64,000 bases of DNA from Auanema rhodensis. Taxonomy: Eukaryota; Nematoda; Chromadorea; Rhabditida; Rhabditidae. The translations under genes were made by a program, and so were the position numbers. Below, one piece after another: positions 61,801 through 64,000 of the stretch; the stretch's first letter is position 1; the number at the start of each line of letters is the position of its first letter. The notes under the pieces are model-generated. The model searched no databases and was not told the DNA's origin. It saw nothing but the letters and a program-made list of their open reading frames with translations. The stretch covers positions 5,208,001-5,272,000 of the forward strand of contig OZ059896.1 in the NCBI GenBank assembly GCA_964057225.1, given 5' to 3'.

Positions 61801-64000
61801 ATACTTCTTCTTTGCTTTTAAAACTCGATTTTCCCATGAATTGATATTACTTTTTTTGAAACCTGTTCATATTTTAAATGTTTACTGATACTCTATAATA
61901 CGTTATACATTTCTTGATAATTTTCTCATTCTTCTTTGTATTTGTTAAAATTTCTTCATGTTTTCTTATTGAAAATCCTTCTTGATACTTCTTCTTTGTT
62001 TTTAATACTTGATTTTATCATGACTTGATATTACTTTCTTTCGTATCTTGTTCATGTAGTAAATAATTATTTACTCTAGTATACTTTGTACATTTCTTGA
62101 TAATTTTCTCATTCTTATTTGTATTTGTTAAAATTTCTTCATGTTTTCTTACTGAAAATGCTTCTTGATACTTTTTTTTTGTTTTTAATACTTGATTTTA
62201 CCATGACTTGTTATAACTTTCTTTCGTATCCTGTTCATGGAATAAATAATAGTTTACTCTAGTATACTTTGTACATTTCTTGATAATTTTCTCATTCTTA
62301 TTTGTATTTGTTAAAATTTCTTCATGTTTTCTTACTGAAAATCCTTCTTGATACTTCTTCTTTGCTTTTAAAACTTGATTTTACCATGACTTGTTATAAC
62401 TTTTTTTGAAACCTGTTCATATTTAAAATGTTTACTGATACTCTATAGTACGTTATATATCTCTTGATAATTTTCTCATTCTTATTTGTATTTGTTAAAA
62501 TTTCTTCATGTTTTCTTACTGAAAATGCTTCTTGATACTTTTTTTTGTTTTTAATACTTGATTTTACCATGACTTGTTATAACTTTCTTTCGTATCCTGT
62601 TCATGGAATAAATAATAGTTTACTCTTGTATACTTTGTACATCTCCTGATAATTTTCTCATTCTTCTTTGTATTCTTGAAAATTTCTTCATGTTTTCTTA
62701 CTGAAAATCCTTCTTGATACTTCTTCTTTGCTTTTAAAACTCGATTTTCCCATGAATTGATATTACTTTTTTTGAAACCTGTTCATATTTTAAATGTTTA
62801 CTGATACTCTATAATACGTTATACATTTCTTGATAATTTTCTCATTCTTCTTTGTATTTGTTAAAATTTCTTCATGTTTTCTTATTGAAAATCCTTCTTG
62901 ATACTTCTTCTTTGCTTTTAATACTTCCCCATGAAATGATATTACTTTTTTTGAAACCTGTTCATATTTTAAATGTTTACTGATACTCTATAATATGTTA
63001 TGCATCTTTCGATAATTTTCTCATTCTTTTTTGTATTTGTTAAAATTTCTTCATGTTTTCTTACTGAAAATCCTTCTTGATACTTCTTCTTTGCTTTTAA
63101 AACTTGATTTTACCATGACTTGTTATAACTTTTTTTGAAACCTGTTCATATTTAAAATGTTTACTGATACTCTATAATACGTTATGCATCTCTTGATAAT
63201 TTTTTCATTCTTCTTTGTATTTGTTAAAATTTCTTCATGTTTTCTTACTGAAAATCCTTCTTGATACTTTTTTTTTGTTTTTAATACTTGATTTTATCAT
63301 GACTTGATATTACTTTTGTTGAAACCTGTTCATATTTTAAATGTTTACTGATACTCTAGTATAATTTGTACATCTTTCGATAATTTTCTCATTCTTCTTT
63401 GTATTTGTTAAATTTTCTTCATGTTTTCTTGCTGAAAATCCTTCTTGATACTTCTTCTTTGCTTTTAAAACTTGATTTTACCATGACTTGTTATAACTTT
63501 TTTTGAAACCTGTTCATATTTAAAATGTTTACTGATACTCTATAGTACGTTATATATCTCTTGATAATTTTCTCATTCTTCTTTGTATTTGTTAAAATTT
63601 CTTCATGTTTTCTTACTGAAAATCCTTCTTGATACTTCTTCTTTGCTTTTAAAACTTGATTTTACCATGACTTGTTATAACTTTTTTTGAAACCTGTTCA
63701 TATTTAAAATGTTTACTGATACTCTATAATACGTTATGCATCTCTTGATAATTTTTTCATTCTTCTTTGTATTTGTTAAAATTTCTTCATGTTTTCTTAC
63801 TGAAAATCCTTCTTGATACTTCTTCTTTGCTTTTAAAACTTGATTTTACCATGACTTGTTATAACTTTTTTTGAAACCTGTTCATATTCCAAATGTTTAC
63901 TGATACTCTATAATATGTTATGCATCTTTCGATAATTTTCTCATTCTTTTTTGTATTTGTTAAAATTTCTTCATGTTTTCTTACTGAAAATCCTTCTTGA
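52871..64000 (-). repeat. Satellite B, minus orientation, about 61 monomers to the window end
   Basis: After the turn near 52870 all monomers read in minus orientation: GAAACCTGTTCATATTTTAAA, TGTTTACTGATACTCTATA, TCTTGATAATTTTCTCATTC and CTTCTTGATACTTCTTC recur about every 180-184 bp. Type 2 monomers (CTTTCGTATC.TGTTCATG with TAGTATACTTTGTACAT) are interspersed with type 1 (TTTTTTTGAAACCTG). The array is still running at base 64000. No gene, RNA gene or transposon is seen within it. Confidence 0.93.
53311..62234 (-). repeat. Satellite B higher-order repeat: units of 2,730, 3,097 and 3,097 bp
   Basis: The landmark TCATGGAATAAATAATAGTTT begins units at 53311, 56041 and 59138, with its next copy at 62235. 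The second and third units are exactly 3,097 bp (about 17 monomers) and nearly identical. Shared rare markers include the shortened TACTTCTTTCTGC (56337 and 59434 region), CATTCTTCTGTGTATTTG (57914 and 61011 region), TGTTCTCTTACTG, and the TGTTCATATTCCAAATG monomer. The first unit has the same order but is 367 bp (two monomers) shorter. After 62235 the order no longer matches. Confidence 0.85.

Noticed and set aside
2713-64000. Hammerhead ribozyme within either satellite, as in some flatworm, amphibian and insect satellites
   Set aside because: The obligatory CTGANGA core with a matching GAAA was not found on either strand of the monomers; nearest strings (CGTGATG, CTGATAC) do not fit.
1-64000. 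tRNA, rRNA, telomeric repeats or pol III A/B boxes
   Set aside because: No cloverleaf, conserved rRNA block, TTAGGG/TTAGG/TTAGGC-type run or clear A/B box pair was seen on either strand by eye.

Overview
The window is eukaryotic, almost entirely non-genic, AT-rich repeat DNA. It is very probably from an invertebrate animal: it carries a CR1/jockey-type non-LTR retrotransposon and the first codons of a metazoan-style histone H4 gene with an invertebrate-type histone core promoter. The species cannot be named from the sequence; flatworm, nematode or arthropod would all fit. There is no bacterial gene organisation, and no complete host gene is visible.

Layout. (1) 1-2685, minus strand: a 5'-truncated non-LTR retrotransposon. 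Its 865-residue open frame keeps the C-terminal part of the endonuclease and the whole reverse transcriptase, with no stop or frameshift. Its ATG is supplied by satellite-like sequence at the junction. (2) 2713-47002, plus orientation: about 250 head-to-tail copies of a 176-bp satellite ('satellite A'). Nested higher-order duplications cover it (4, 5, 6, 9, 10, 12, 22 and 24 monomers), and each monomer carries three regularly spaced CACGTG/CACGTA sites. (3) 47003-47211: the same satellite turned round, giving an inverted junction with a 39-base spacer at the right end of the array. (4) 47212-64000: a second, unrelated satellite ('satellite B', about 179-184 bp per monomer). It switches orientation repeatedly (near 47674, 49937 and 52870), contains a duplicated AT-rich segment of about 465 bp, and its final 11 kb is organised in about 3.1-kb higher-order units. 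(5) 48715-49046: a 332-bp non-repetitive island inside satellite B with a truncated histone H4 gene start (11 recognisable codons plus TATA and cap-site motifs).

How the parts relate. The picture is of constitutive heterochromatin, pericentromeric, centromeric or subtelomeric. Two satellites with near-nucleosomal period lie back to back, a recent retroelement has landed at the edge of one, and a broken histone-gene fragment sits within the other. No operon, pathway or multi-gene system is present. The most notable points are the phased E-box-like triplet repeated about 250 times, the histone H4 remnant, and the foldback junctions. Base counts and alignments were read by eye; monomer spacings were checked at marker variants and are exact where stated.
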